A stretch of DNA of 64,000 nucleotides from Dactylorhiza incarnata (Eukaryota > Streptophyta > Magnoliopsida > Asparagales > Orchidaceae), in the NCBI GenBank assembly GCA_033032865.1, contig JAWHQI010000306.1:1674001-1738000 (forward strand), written 5' to 3'. A model generated the notes under the pieces. That model saw only the letters and a list, made by a program, of their open reading frames with translations. It was not told the DNA's origin and ran no database searches. Every line of letters starts with the position of its first letter. The stretch's first letter is position 1. The position numbers were made by a program, and so were the translations under genes. This document shows, in pieces, positions 22,001-33,480 of the stretch.

Positions 22001-22837
22001 ATGCAGCATGCACGCAAACCTGGGTTTCACCCAAGGCACCCTATGACGTGTATGCTTCTAACATATCATCACACATCATCACTTCACAACAAACATAGGT
22101 GTACTCATTATTTCCCTCAAAGGCACGCAAGCCTAAGGCCGAGAACTACCGCTGAGACTCCACCCGCACATGGCTCGCAATGTCATTGTGCTTGTCCATC
22201 AGCGCATCCATTCTCGCCAAAATCACCAAACCAAGCACAACCGATGCTAAAAAGTATTGCCTAGACCCCACCCGCACATGACCCACAATGCCATCGGGGT
22301 TGTCCATCAGCACAGCCGTTCTCGTCAGTTATCACAAAAGGGGACTTGTCTTGCCAGGACACTCTCCACACATGAATTTCAATATTCACGGGCTAGCCAG
22401 CCTACCACAAAGACCAAGTCACGCCTTCACACACAAACGGGCATCACAAGCCCTTCATCACACACAAATTTTCCCACCCCAAGCCAATGTTCGTTCTCAC
22501 AAAAAAATATAGGGGCATCACAATGACGCTTTCACCGCAATCAGATTTCTAGCAAAATCCCTAAAATGCATGTTAAGTAACATCACCGAATCGGACCACT
22601 AGTCGCAATTTAAGCTTCACCCACAATGTCCTAATTCGCTGACGGAGCGGATCTCTAATGCAAAATAATGTCGGGGACGGACTCAATCAACTCGACGGTT
22701 CCTCTTGAACCAAGGCGACCCGAACCCCTCTCATTTGAGATATCCGATGCCAACAATGCAGAAATAAGGAAGGCAAAATAAGAGATGCATGCACGCATCC
22801 TAAAACTGGGAGGAGAGATGTCATTGCCTTTTGAAAT
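22001..22837. other. Unassigned DNA left of the Sirevirus-like element
   Basis: No domain recognised. Two related copies of about 105 bp sit at roughly 22155-22260 and 22260-22345 (CACCCGCACATG...AATG...TTGTCCATCAGC). This may be the gag/leader side of the gypsy element. Confidence 0.4.
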
Positions 22838-23162
22838 CACTTTGTTGGGTATTGTAGCCACAATTACCTTGATTTGAAGAAGTGTTCATTTGAACTAAGT
22901 TGAATTGAGTTGTATTTGATGTTGTTTTCTAGTTATGTGTTTGCAGGTTCTAAGTTGATAGGTGCAAACCAATGTCAAATTACTATGGATCATCAAATGC
23001 AGTCCTAGACAATGTAACTCTTCATTGTGTTAGACCAAGTGTTGATTCATGAGTAATTTCTCTATTGAGATGTACTTCATATTCAAACACAAAGGAAGAG
23101 CCAAGGAGAGCCAAGGAAAATTGCTGCTGATTTGAAGAAAATCATTTTTCTAAATTTTCTGG

Positions 23163-23440
23163 ATTTCGTCGATCCCAGGTCGACGAACAGAATTTATTTC
23201 GTCGAACTCAATTCGTCGATCGATGTTCGACGAAGTAAAAATTTTGGTCGAACAAAGTTTGCTGATATCGGAAAAGATTTTCGTCGAACGCCGTTCGACG
23301 AAATGAAGATTTTCGTCGAACGTCGTTTATATATACATTTTCATCGACCGTTATTTATACATATTTCGTCGATCACGCTCGTCGAGCCTCGTTCGACGAA
23401 AAGGAAGTATTTCGTCGATCGCAATTTCGTTCGACGAAAT
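23163..23440. repeat. Palindromic TTCGTCGA / TTCGACGAA cluster in 5' LTR
   Basis: Motifs TTCGTCGA and TTCGACGAA occur many times in both orientations, often as pairs such as TCGTCGAACGCCGTTCGACG. The same cluster is at 27911-28190 in the 3' LTR. It lies upstream of the likely promoter part of the LTR. Confidence 0.85.
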
Positions 23441-23713
23441 TTTGACAGATTCCAGAAAATGCCTTGCGCTGTTTTGAAATTCAAATTGATATCAAATCCT
23501 CACGGATTTTCTTCCTTAATTCATGCAGACAGCTGTTAGAAGATTATTTGCCTTATTATTTGGAGATAGTCGTTGGATATATTATTCCTAATTTATTTCT
23601 TGATTAATGATTATAGCCGTTGGAATTAATTTAATTCCTTAATTTCTTTGGAGACCCGTTGGAAATAAAATATTCCTTATTTATTTTGTTTAGCCGATTT
23701 GAAGAGGAGTTGT

Positions 23714-23767
<54 letters not shown>

Positions 23768-24149
23768 CATCTGATTCTTTTAGAAAAAGTTAATCGTGAA
23801 AAAGGGAGTGCAAATATTATACAGATTTTCCTTCTCTTGTTCTGTTGGATGATAGTATTTCTCATGCAAGTTCTTCGTCTCCAACAAGAAAGTGGTTTGC
23901 GATTCTTCATCGCCAAGGGCAGTCGACAAGATCAAGCTATTCGGAATTTCTCTACTATCTTCCTGATCAAGTCGACTCAAGTATTCAGATCAAGGTTTTT
24001 CAAGCAAGGTTTTCCTTCTTCTTCGATCTTCTAGTGCAAGACTTTATCTCTCAAGCAAGAAAAGAAGAGGACCGATTTTCTCAGATCTGAAGTCAAATCT
24101 CATTGAGATTTCAAGAAGTTTGTTTTACAACTATTTTTTTTTGTAGGAG

Positions 24150-24310
24150 GTTTTCCTCCGAGTTTTTAGTAGGAGTTGTTTGCTCCGAGTTCTTGTAGGA
24201 GTTGTTTTGCTCCGAGTTTGAGTAGGAGTGGTTTGCTCCGAGTTTTTGTAGGAGTGGTTTGCTCCGAGTTTTTGTAGGAGAGTTTGTTCTCCGAGTTGTA
24301 GGAGTTTGAC
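24150..24310. repeat. GTAGGAGTTG...CTCCGAGTTTTT short tandem repeats in 5' LTR
   Basis: About six imperfect units of roughly 27 bp, each with GGAG and CTCC that can pair as a small hairpin. The equivalent block in the 3' LTR is at 28850-29015. Confidence 0.8.
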
Positions 24311-24556
24311 TCCAAGTTGTAGGATTTTTTGATAATCCGAGATAGTGAAGTAGCCTAGTTTAGCCGGTCGTGCTAGATAGGTGAGGTGCAAAGTGGACTA
24401 CCCAAGTACGGGGAACCACTATAAATCTTTGTGCGTACTGTGCTCTTTGGTTTTCTGTGTGCTTTTATTCATACATTTTTAATTCCGCAAAAAACTATAG
24501 AAACCACCTATTCACCGCCCTCTAGGTGATTTAGGTCGCAACTAGATACTTTCAAT

Positions 24557-24568
24557 TGGTATCAGAGC
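24557..24568 (+). other. Primer binding site (tRNA-iMet)
   Basis: TGGTATCAGAGC, the consensus plant initiator methionine tRNA site, two bases after the LTR end. Confidence 0.9.
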
Positions 24569-24633
24569 CAGGTTGTTCATTAAAAGGCTAATATCTTGAA
24601 CAAGATCTATAAATCTAGTTTGCAAGAGACAGT

Positions 24634-27119
24634 ATGTCCGGAATGGACAAATCCAAGGATTCCGTCAAGATGCCAGTCTGCAATAAAGAAAATTTTTCGA
24701 TGTGGAAAGAAAGAGTGAAATTCTACATGGAAGCGACCGATCCAAGAATTTTTCAGATTGTTGAGGAAGGTCCACATGTTCCGATGAAACCTTCTTCAAC
24801 AAACTCAACCATATAGGTTCCAAAGAAAATGCTAGAATTGACCAAGGATGAGATTGCTCTCGTCTCTTTGGATAAAAAGACCAAGAACATCATTGCCGGT
24901 GCAGTGGATGATTCTATGTTGTAAAATCTGATACATTGCAAATCTGCAAAAGAAATGTGGGATTCCATAGTTGTTCTCATGGAAGGTACAGAAGAAGTGC
25001 GAGATGATCGACGATCTTTGCTGAATCAAAAATATGAAGCATTTAAGCAAGATCCGAGAGACTCCATCTCTGACACTTATGAAAAATTCTTCAAGATCGT
25101 AAACGGTCTTAGAAATTATGATCGAGAATTCACCGTCGGAGAATTAAATGATAAGTTCTTGAGATCCCTGACGAAAGAATGGGATACCAAGGCTATTGCT
25201 ATCCTGGAATTTGGAAAGTTGGCTACGATGGAGCCACAAATATTGTTTGGCAAGCTCCTATCACATGAGCTAAAGCTGAATATTAGAAAAGCTGAAGAAG
25301 AAGGATGCTCGACCTCTGGAAGGGAGAAGTCCGTGGCACTGAAGGCCAAAGAGGCAAGAAGAGATAAAGCTACATCATCTGTCAGGAGACAATCCTCAGA
25401 TGAAGATGATGAATCAGATGCTTGCCCCTCAAGCTCTGATATGTTTGATGGAGAATTCTCTTCAATATCCAAGAAATTCAAGAGATTGCTAAATAAAAGG
25501 AAGCAAAGGAAAGGTCAGTCCTCCTCATCAGATCATAGAAGATCAAGGCGTGATGATGAACATCACAAGAAGGAACACAACAACGACAGGTATAAAACTA
25601 AACCGAACAAACATATTTCGACTGATATATTTGTTATTACTGTAATAATCCAGGACATTTAAGTACGGAATGCCCACACAAAAAGAAGGAAGAAAAGAAA
25701 TCCTTCAAGAGTAAGAGAAAAGAGGAAAAGAGCTTCTTGGCAAAGAAGACCAAGACTCTTAGTGACAGTGACTCAGTTAAGTCAAGCTCGAATGATGAAG
25801 CTTATTTTGGGCTTACGGCAAATTCAGATTCGAATAACTACGACACGCCTCATGAAGGGAAGGAAAACTTAGATCTAATAGCTCTTATAGAAGGATCAAA
25901 GGAAGAACAAGACACCATAAATGAGAAAAAGGTCAGGACCTTAAGTGATAGTGATTCAAGCTGTTCAGAACTAGAAGAAGAAACACTTCTTGCTCTGACT
26001 GTGTTATCTGAGTCAGAAGAGGAAATCCAAGATGAAACCCATCCCGAACAAGTATGCATAAGGGCACCTCTGTCTGTTACAGACTCTGAAGCTGAGACAA
26101 GCTCATCAGAAAATGATGACACACCTAATTTGGCAAACCAGTATGATGCTCTCTTAGTAGATCTTGAAAAGAGCAAGAAGTTGATTGAGTCTCAGGCTGA
26201 GGAAATCAGAATCCTTAAGCCTTTCGAATCTCAGGTAAATGAAACGACCAAAGAGGTAATTAGTTTATTCAATGAACTCATTTTACTTAGAATGAAATCT
26301 GAGGCTCAAGAAAGAACTATCAGATCTTTAGAGAAGAAGCTTTATATGGAAAGAAAGCCAGTGGCTCAATTTTCTAAACCTGAATCAATTGACTCCGGGA
26401 ATAGAGGAAAGAACAAAACTAAAGCTAGGCCTCACACCACCTTTCAAAAGGTGCGGACTCCCTCTAACAGGAATGATCAGGACAACATCTGTGATCACTG
26501 GAAGACTGGAAGTTCCTATGGCAGGGAAAATACTCCTAACTATAGTAAAAGAAAGGGAATGGTGGTGAGTGCTCGGAAAGCTCCCCATGAAGAAATCCAA
26601 ATGGCCCAACCTGGACCATTTGTGTTCAATGCACCAGCCCCTACATTCAAGGGTAAGGAAGCATCATCCTCCCAATCTTTTCCAGCAAGGAAGCAAACTG
26701 GGTGCAACACCATAGCCAACCCTCACTTGAATATATCTGATGCCATCAACACCATAAGAGCTTCCAAGCTTTCATCTATTGCTGTCAAACAGATAAAACC
26801 AAGTGAAAATGGGTATGCTATTGTACCCAATCAGCTACTCGCTATGAAAAATAGGAAGAATGCTGCTGCCTTCTCAACTGAAATCAAGCATTATGATGCC
26901 ACTTGCAAATCAAAAAATGCTCGGAAGAGATGGTACAACATCCATGAATGTTGGTGCTGTGGTAAAATGGGACACTTTGTCATCGACTGTTGGCACAACC
27001 ATTGCGTGTCTAATGCAAAGAAGAGCTTTTCTACTGGAGTTGCAGTTAGTAGAAATATTTATTGTTATGCTAACCGGAACCTAGGACCCAAATCGGTTTG
27101 GGTTCCTAAGAAAAATTAA
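24634..27119 (+). pseudogene. Copia gag with long C-terminal extension, broken
   Basis: It starts MSGMDKSKDSVKMPVCNKEN and shows the copia gag (UBN2/Retrotran_gag_2) layout: NFSMWKERVKFYME, SAKEMWDSIVVLMEG, LLNQKYEAFKQ and FLRSLTKEWDTKA. Stops interrupt it near 24814 and 24921. After a frame change near 25640 a knuckle-like CYYCNNPGHLSTECP appears, followed by a long Ser/Asp/Glu-rich, coiled-coil-like segment in the frame open at 25737-27119. A second knuckle, CWCCGKMGHFVIDC, lies near residue 400 of that frame. The end GPKSVWVPKKN matches the usual gag-protease junction. Gag would package element RNA; the stops argue against activity. Confidence 0.85.
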
Positions 27120-27159
27120 TCTGTGTTTGCAGGTATGTCCAAAGGCCAACCAAAACTCT

Positions 27160-27240
27160 AATCAGGCATTTGGACAAGTGGATGTTCATGGTACATGACC
27201 AGAACAAAGAAATATAGTAAGGTTGCTGAAAAACTTAGGA
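27160..27240 (+). pseudogene. Scar of copia protease start
   Basis: The frame WTSGCSWYMT stands where copia proteases have W-x-DSGCS-x-HMT. The catalytic Asp is replaced by Thr, and the frame is lost within 60 bases. Integrase, reverse transcriptase and RNase H are absent, so a deletion joins the protease start to the polypurine region. Confidence 0.7.
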
Positions 27241-27264
27241 AATCAGTCTAGGCACTGAAATTCT

Positions 27265-27591
27265 AAGGGGGAGATAAGACTAAGGGGGAGAAAAGATTGA
27301 GGGGGAGCTGATTCTACATATTCAAAATATACTCCCAAATGTGTACTCCTATGCAGTTGCTGAGGGGGAGCTTTGAGCTCTCATGCTTTTTCTTCCCATT
27401 CTGAAGTAGTCAGAAAGGGGGAGAGAAGTTGAAATTGGAAGAGAATTTGAAGTTGGGAGGAATTGGCAAAGTTAGAATTAGCAAAGTTGAAAAAGCTAAG
27501 TTTTTAACTCTCCTTATATATTTAATATATATTTATCTAAGTGCAATTCAACTCAGTACATGGGTTCTGACTTCTTCAAATAGGGGGAGAT
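27265..27591 (+). other. Multiple polypurine tracts before the 3' LTR
   Basis: AGGGGGAG-like tracts occur at about 27267, 27282, 27299, 27362 and 27417, and in TAGGGGGAGAT directly before the LTR (27581-27591). Repeated tracts of this kind are typical of Sirevirus elements. Confidence 0.75.
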
Positions 27592-29258
27592 TGTTGGGTA
27601 TTGTAGCCACAATTACCTTGATTTGAAGAAGTGTTCCTTTGAACTAAGTTGAATTGAGTTGTATTTGATGTTGTTTTCTAGTTATGTGTTTGCAGGTTCT
27701 AAATTGATAGGTGCAAACCAATGTCAAATTACTATGGATCATCAAATGCAGTCCTAGACAATGTAACTCTTCATTGTGTAAGACCAAGTGTTGATTCATG
27801 AGTAATTTTTCTATTGGGATGTACTTCATATTCAAACACAAAGGAAGAGCCAAGGAGAGCCAAGGAAAATTGGTGCTGATTTGAAGAAAATCATTTTTCT
27901 AAGTTTTCTGGATTTCGTCGAGCTCAGGTCGACGAACAGAATTTATTTCGTCGAACTCAATTCGTCGATCGATGTTCGACGAAGTAAATATTTTGGTCGA
28001 ACAAAGTTTGCTGATATCGGAAAAGATTTTCGTCGAACGCCGTTCGACGAAATGAAGATTTTCGTCGAGCGCCGTTTATATATATACATTTTCATCGACC
28101 GCTGTTTATACATATTTCGTCGATCATGCTCGTCGAGCTCCGTTCGACGAAAAGGAAGTATTTCGTCGATCGCAATTTCGTTCGACGAAATTTTGACAGA
28201 TTCCAGAAAATGTTTTGCGCTGCTTTGAAATTCAAATTGATATCAAATCCTCACGGATTTTCTTCCTTAATTCATGCAGACAACTGTTAGAAGATTATTT
28301 GCCTTATTATTTGGAGATAGCCGTTGGAATATATTATTCCTAATTTATTTCTTGATTATAGCCGTTGGAATTAATTTAATTCCTTAATTTCTTTGGAGAG
28401 CCGTTGGAAATAAAATATTCCTTATTTATTTTATTTAGCCGATTTGAAGAGGAGCTGTCAATATATATATATTCCATTTGATTCTTTTAGAAAAAGTTAA
28501 TCGTGAAAAAGGGAGTGCAAATATTATACAGATTTTCCTTCTCTTGTTCTGTTGGATGATAGTATTTCTCACGCAAGTTCTTCGTCTCCAACAAGAAAGT
28601 GGTTTGCGATTCTTCATCGCCAAGGGCAGTCGACAAGATCAAGCTATTCGGAATCTCTGTACTATCTTCTTGATCAAGTCGACTCAAGTATTCAGATCAA
28701 GGTTTTTCAAGCAAGGTTTCTCTTCTTCTTCGATCTTCTAGTGCAAGACTTTATCTCTCAAGCAAGAAAAGAAGAAGACCGATTTTCTCAGATCTGAAGT
28801 CAAATCTCATTGAGATTTCAAGAAGTTTGTTTTACAACTATTTCTTTTTGTAGGAGGTTTTCCTCCGAGTTTTTAGTGGGAGTTGTTTCCTAGTTCTTGT
28901 AGGAATTGTTTTGCTCTGAGTTTGAGTAGGAGTGGTTTGCTCCGAATTTTTGTAGGAGTGGTTTGCTCCGAGTTTTTGTAGGAGAGTTTGTTCTCCGAGT
29001 TGTAGGAGTTTGACTCCGAGTTGTAGGATTTTTTGATAATCCGAGATAGTGAAGTAGCCTAGTCTAGCCGGTCGTGCTAGATAGGTGAGGTGCAAAGTGG
29101 ACTACCAAAGTACGGGGAACCACTATAAATCCTCGTGCGTACTGTGCTCTTTGGTTTTCTGTGTGCTTTTATTCATACATTTTTAATTACGCAAAAAGCT
29201 ATAGAAACCACCTATTCACCCCCATCTAGGTGATTTAGGTCGCAACTAGATACTTTCA
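27592..29258 (+). repeat. 3' LTR of the Sirevirus-like element
   Basis: It has the same order of blocks as the 5' LTR: palindrome cluster 27911-28190, short AT run at 28461-28471, GGAG/CTCC block 28850-29015 and ACTTTCA end. It is about 45 bp shorter, mostly because of the AT run. Confidence 0.92.
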
Positions 29259-29263
29259 CACTT

Positions 29264-30800
29264 CCTCGCCATGGAACGGTAGAAAAGTACAGATGGAAAT
29301 GAGCGCCTTCGAGCCCTCTCCGTGAAGTCGGTCTCAGATCGATGAACGGAGCTCCGAAGCTCCAACAATGGCGGATCTTGCTCTTCTTCCTCCTCCAAGC
29401 TCTCCCTCTCACCCTAGCCCCAAAGTCACAAATGACTTGAGAAAATAAGAGGGGAGAGTTCCTCTGTCCTATTTAAGGATTTTCAGGCGCACTGATATGA
29501 GCCCTTGGATCAAGATCGAATGAGATCGGACGCCCAGAAAGCGCTACTTACGGATCAGGTTTCACATGCTACCGCCCGGTGGTAGCGCTACCGCACCACA
29601 GTAGCTACTAGAGCAACGATTCGCCCGACCATCCTAAATCGTCCAGAAAACCTAACGTCAGCGATATCGCTAACGCGTCGCGCTAGCGTCTATTCGATAA
29701 CCTTTCGACGATATCGTCTCGTCGAAACATCGAAACTTCCCAACGACACAGCTACCGCCATCGGCAGCACTTACCGCTTGGCGTTAGCTTTCTGCTACAA
29801 CAATCTTGCCTTCAAGCGTTGGGAAAACTGTGGTGTTACAGGTACTCTCTCATGTTCTGGTCAGGCCTCGCACTGCTCCATCTCCTAAAAAGAGTGTATG
29901 ACGACACGTTAGTCATAAAAATTAGTGGATTCTCACCCCCTCCCCAAGATCCATAAGGCTTGGGGAAGAGAATGAGCCTCTACAGGTTATCAATAGCCGA
30001 AGCGACATAAAAATAACAATTAAGCAGTATTATCATGTATATATGTAAACAACTATCAGGAACATATGCAAGTTGTATGCTAGTAAACTAGAAGCAAGTG
30101 ATGAAATAAATGTTGCCGACTAAATAGCTCAAAGCACAGGAATAAGCTTTTATATAACAAAAGCACATCGAGCTAGTGCGCAACCCAACATATGTTCACA
30201 ACCTGTAACAAAACTCTATGTCGACATAGTTTGACACTTTCTGTTCCAGCGGAGTAACTAACCCTGCGGGCCTCACTGATGTGGCAGAACAGTGACTGTA
30301 GTCGGTCCTGCCACTTCTGGGTGCATTCGTACCACACTACCCAGGATCTGGTGTACAACATGGCGTACTCGTGGATGTGAGTAACATCCAACGATAACGA
30401 GAATCCCGTTAACCGGTGGAGGGACCGGCAGGGCATAAAATAAAAGACAAGCACCCGGAGTTCACTCTCCCTAGTGCCCAGAGTCGTCAACACTTTCATG
30501 CTGGTACGAACGACTAATGGGCTTGGCCGACCCGCCACTTTAACCACAAACCAACTTACATGCATTATAATTAGAGAACAAGCTTGCACCTCCGAGTCAG
30601 CGACCGCTTGCCCTATTTGACGCAAAATAATTTGGGCATGCGATCGTACTACATCTTGCTTGATCGCACCGCTCAGACTTTATTTAAGGAGCGTGTCGAT
30701 CAAGTGTGTCCATTATTTAGGGTTACCCATGAAGGCATGTTCTATCTCCAAATTAACCTTAACTAATGCACGTTTTAAGCTATATTGTTTAATAGGGCGA
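29264..30800 (-). other. LTR-type non-coding DNA
   Basis: No coding domain. On the minus strand CCTTAAATAGGACAG near 29470-29485 resembles the TATA region of the gypsy LTRs at 1343 and 42028. From about 29870 the style (CGTTAGTCATAAAAATTAG, long TCGTACCACAC and CCGGTGGAGGG blocks) resembles the 3' part of the 34745-40018 element (CGTTAGTCATAAAGACTAAG at 35252). It is probably retroelement remnant; boundaries are not resolved. Confidence 0.4.
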
Positions 30801-30829
30801 GACTCTTATAAGAAGGTGCGAAAATAAAT

Positions 30830-31235
30830 ATAATCGTAAATTGCAGTAAATAAATGTTGTAATTGAAGTGCGGTAAGTTAAATGTTGAAATAAGTACTGC
30901 AAATAAAATGTTGGAATATAGTGTAGTAAATATATACTGAAATGAAGTATAGTAATTGAAATACTGAAATGAAGTGCAGTAATTGAAATACCGAGATAAG
31001 AATATCAGAATAAAAAATAATTCAAATTCCAGTAACTGCAGTTCCTTCTCCATTTCAAGGAGGCATCTCTATTTCAATGATGCAAGTTTAGTTCTCCTCT
31101 CCGTTCCTAGGAGACATCTCTGTTCATAAGAGTTGTCTCTGTTCATAAGAGGCATCTCTGTTTCGAGGCGGCATCTCTGTTTCGAGGATGCATCTCCGTT
31201 CTGAGGAGGGATCTCTGTTCCGAGGAGGAAGACTT
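30830..31235. repeat. Short degenerate tandem repeats
   Basis: Two adjoining blocks. At about 30840-30990, AAATACTGAAATGAAGTGCAGT-like units of about 25 bp. At about 31055-31235, CATCTCTGTTCATAAGAGG-like units of about 20 bp. Both are imperfect and AT- or purine-structured. They may belong to the surrounding LTR-type DNA. Confidence 0.7.
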
Positions 31236-32630
31236 TACAATTTTGCGGCGAATTTTGCGGGTTATTAAACAGATTAGGGTTTGCCAATTTTTAAGTTATT
31301 TGAACCCGATAGTTATTTCAGTTGCACCTTTTTGGGATGTTATCAGTTTGTGTCTTTTCCATGATTCGACGATTTATTTGAGCTTGTTATATCTTAGGGC
31401 CTTCCTTTATGATTCATTATAAATACTCGATTCAATCGACAAGACCCCATATCTCGGTAGGAATTTTAATACGAAACCTTCAACCTCAATCTTTCCATTG
31501 GGGCGGTTCGAGTTCATCGATTATGACAAATGTAATTTCTTTTGAGTTTAACCCCTTTTTTATTTAATAATTAACAAAATGAGTTGGAAAATTATGAAAC
31601 TTAATCCAGAGGTTAGAGTAGCCCTAACTCATTCCCCGTGAATTCCTCAAATCATTTTGAACTTTGATTTGACCTGCAATAAATTATTTTTCCCAAATAA
31701 TTCATCATTTTTATATTTAAAAATACTTAAAGAGATCCAAAAATCCTCAAGCTTTTACAGGAGGTGTATAACATCTCCACCAAACCCACATAAATTATTA
31801 TGGTGTTTTTTTGATGACAAATATTTTCTGGAAATATTAAAATCAACCAAGTTTGTACTATTTTAATTACTTAAAATAGTAGGATATTAATAAAAATCAC
31901 TAAACTTTACCTATGGGTCTCATCTATCATTTTGCTATCATCATATTTATTTCAAAGCCAAATGAGGTCTTACACAGCCTTTGTAGATTTTATAATTTTC
32001 TTAAACCCCAAAATAAATTTTTTTAATTACCAGAAATGTTTATAACAATTCCATATTTTCCAGAGACTGTAACAAGTCCTTACTAACTCATCATTAAATT
32101 TCCAGGAGTTCTGAATGAGTGGATAACCCTCTGCCAATTTTTCTTTGAAAAATCATGTTTATTATAAATTCTTAAAAATAGAAATTAATAATAAAAAATC
32201 CTCAAATAAATACAGACGGTGTATATAAGCTCTGGGAATCTCCATGACATGTTCAGAATTTTGTTATTGATTTAAAGCCCTCTGATCAATGAAATACATA
32301 GAAATTCTTCTCATTTTAATTAATTAGAATACTAAACTTTTAGAGAAAATTCCCATATTTTTATAGGGGGTGTCTGATGTGATAGGCTTCAATGTTCATG
32401 TTCAAGATTTTTCAGTTTGAGCCCTTTGTCATCACCAAAAAAATTGAATTCCTTCGGTTTGCTAATCACAACCTAGAGCACGACTTTTAAATTTGATTAT
32501 TGGCTGAGATTGAGCCAAATCATACTAGAACAGAGCCCCCCTCCCTCCACACACACATCGGATCTGGTGCAAATCCGTTGTGGGAGCTAATCATTAGCAG
32601 GGAATTAAAAAAACATCAGTCGTCCGATCT
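31236..32630. other. AT-rich stretch without genes
   Basis: No open frame with a known motif on either strand, and no terminal repeats recognised. Confidence 0.4.
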
Positions 32631-32635
32631 CATCC

Positions 32636-33480
32636 TTGAGATCAGACAGTAACTGCGGCGCGGCGGTGGACGAAAGCTATCTTGCTTCCGGCACCGCCTG
32701 CCGCCCGCCGAGGTGTCGTGCTACCACCCCCGACCGACCCGCCGGGGGCCGCCGCCCCTTTTGGCAGTGGTCGCCGTCCTTCGCCAGAAAAACCTTTTAC
32801 AGAGACACAAAGCACGGGTGCCGCCGGAGCTCTGTTCTCCGGTGGCATCGTCGCCTTATTTTGGCGACCCACTCCGGCGAGGCACGACCTCCCAGTGACT
32901 CAGGGGAGCGTTTGGGAGGCTCACCTTGCTTGGCCTCCACCCGAGCTCAAAATAGAGCTCGGGCGGCGGTGGCGCTCAGGCGGCCGGAGCGCCATGCAAC
33001 TCGTTGAAAGGACAGGGAGGGAAGGGATGCAGAGGATCCACCTGAGATGGGGTCCTTCTGGAAGGCCCATGCTGAGCTGCCATGGAAGGTGGTGGAGAGA
33101 CTCAGTTTGGAATTCTCTCCGGCGAGAGGTGGGGCTCCGGGAGGGGTTTTCTGGCAGGGGTTTAGTCCGACTGGTAAGTGTAAGCTCCCATGAAGGCAGT
33201 GGGAGGGTTATATAGAGTGAGATGAGGGAGGGCGGGATGCGAAGGATCCACCTGAGATGGGGTCCTTCTGGAAGGCCCAGGCTGAGCTGCCATGGATGGT
33301 GGTGGAGAGGCTTGGTTTGGAATTCTCTCCGGCGAGGGGTGGGGCTTCGGGAGGGGTTTTCTGGCAGGGGTTTAGGTCGGCTGGTGAGTGTGAGCTCCCC
33401 TGAAGGCAGTGGGAGGGTTATATAGAGTGATCTGAGGGAGGGCGGGGTTCAACCTTTCCTCTTGGTTAAAGCCTAACCCA
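32636..33480. other. GC-rich block, comparable to 38580-39130
   Basis: A sudden GC-rich stretch with overlapping short frames on both strands. A similar GC-rich block follows similar AT-rich DNA in the 5.27-kb element, and both are followed by GGTCAA-rich DNA. This suggests a second copy or relative of that LTR type. I do not see a real gene. Confidence 0.4.
33010..33450. repeat. 210-bp tandem duplication
   Basis: GGGATGC(A/-)GAGGATCCACC...TTATATAGAGTGA is present twice, starting near 33024 and 33234, with a third partial start (GGGAGGGCGGGG) near 33435. The copies differ at few positions. Confidence 0.88.

Larger units (their letters stand above)
13745..22837 (-). mobile_element. Tat-like Ty3/gypsy element, truncated and decayed
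   Basis: Read on the minus strand: protease (about 21.6 kb), reverse transcriptase (about 21.1-20.2 kb), RNase H (19.9-18.9 kb) and integrase (18.9-18.0 kb). Then come an 85-bp tandem array and ORFs on the opposite strand. There is no chromodomain after integrase; the polyprotein ends near MKKFYP. Extra antisense ORFs and tandem repeats between pol and the 3' LTR are known traits of the Tat lineage. No 3' LTR is seen: the left edge abuts a PPR fragment. On the right the Sirevirus-like element interrupts it at 22843. DNA at 29264-29830 contains CCTATTTAAGGATTTT, like the promoter part of gypsy LTRs here, and may be its continuation. Confidence 0.65.
22843..24554 (+). repeat. 5' LTR of the Sirevirus-like element
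   Basis: It carries the TCGTCGA/TCGACGA palindrome cluster at 23163-23440, an (AT)n run at 23716-23765 that is much shorter in the other LTR, and the GGAG...CTCC repeat block at 24150-24310. The two LTRs differ visibly by point changes and small indels besides the AT run. Confidence 0.92.
22843..29258 (+). mobile_element. Sirevirus-like Ty1/copia element, complete ends, pol deleted
   Basis: LTRs 22843-24554 and 27592-29258 both start TGTTGGGTATTG and end ACTTTCA. The duplication CACTT flanks the element (22838-22842, 29259-29263). A perfect TGGTATCAGAGC primer site and a TAGGGGGAGAT polypurine tract are present. Long LTRs, gag with a long C-terminal extension, repeated AGGGGGAG tracts before the 3' LTR and clustered palindromes in the LTR fit the Sirevirus group of copia elements. 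Only 3.04 kb lies between the LTRs: gag and a protease-start scar remain. Mobility would need proteins supplied by a relative. Confidence 0.9.

Noticed and set aside
21742..22526. Plus-strand frames beside the gypsy protease
   Set aside because: They are antisense to, or beyond, the gag-protease region. No family motif and no splice pattern.
23699..24090. Frames beginning with Tyr-Ile repeats, seen again near 28478
   Set aside because: They derive from the (AT)n run and flanking LTR sequence and occur in both LTRs. They are not genes.
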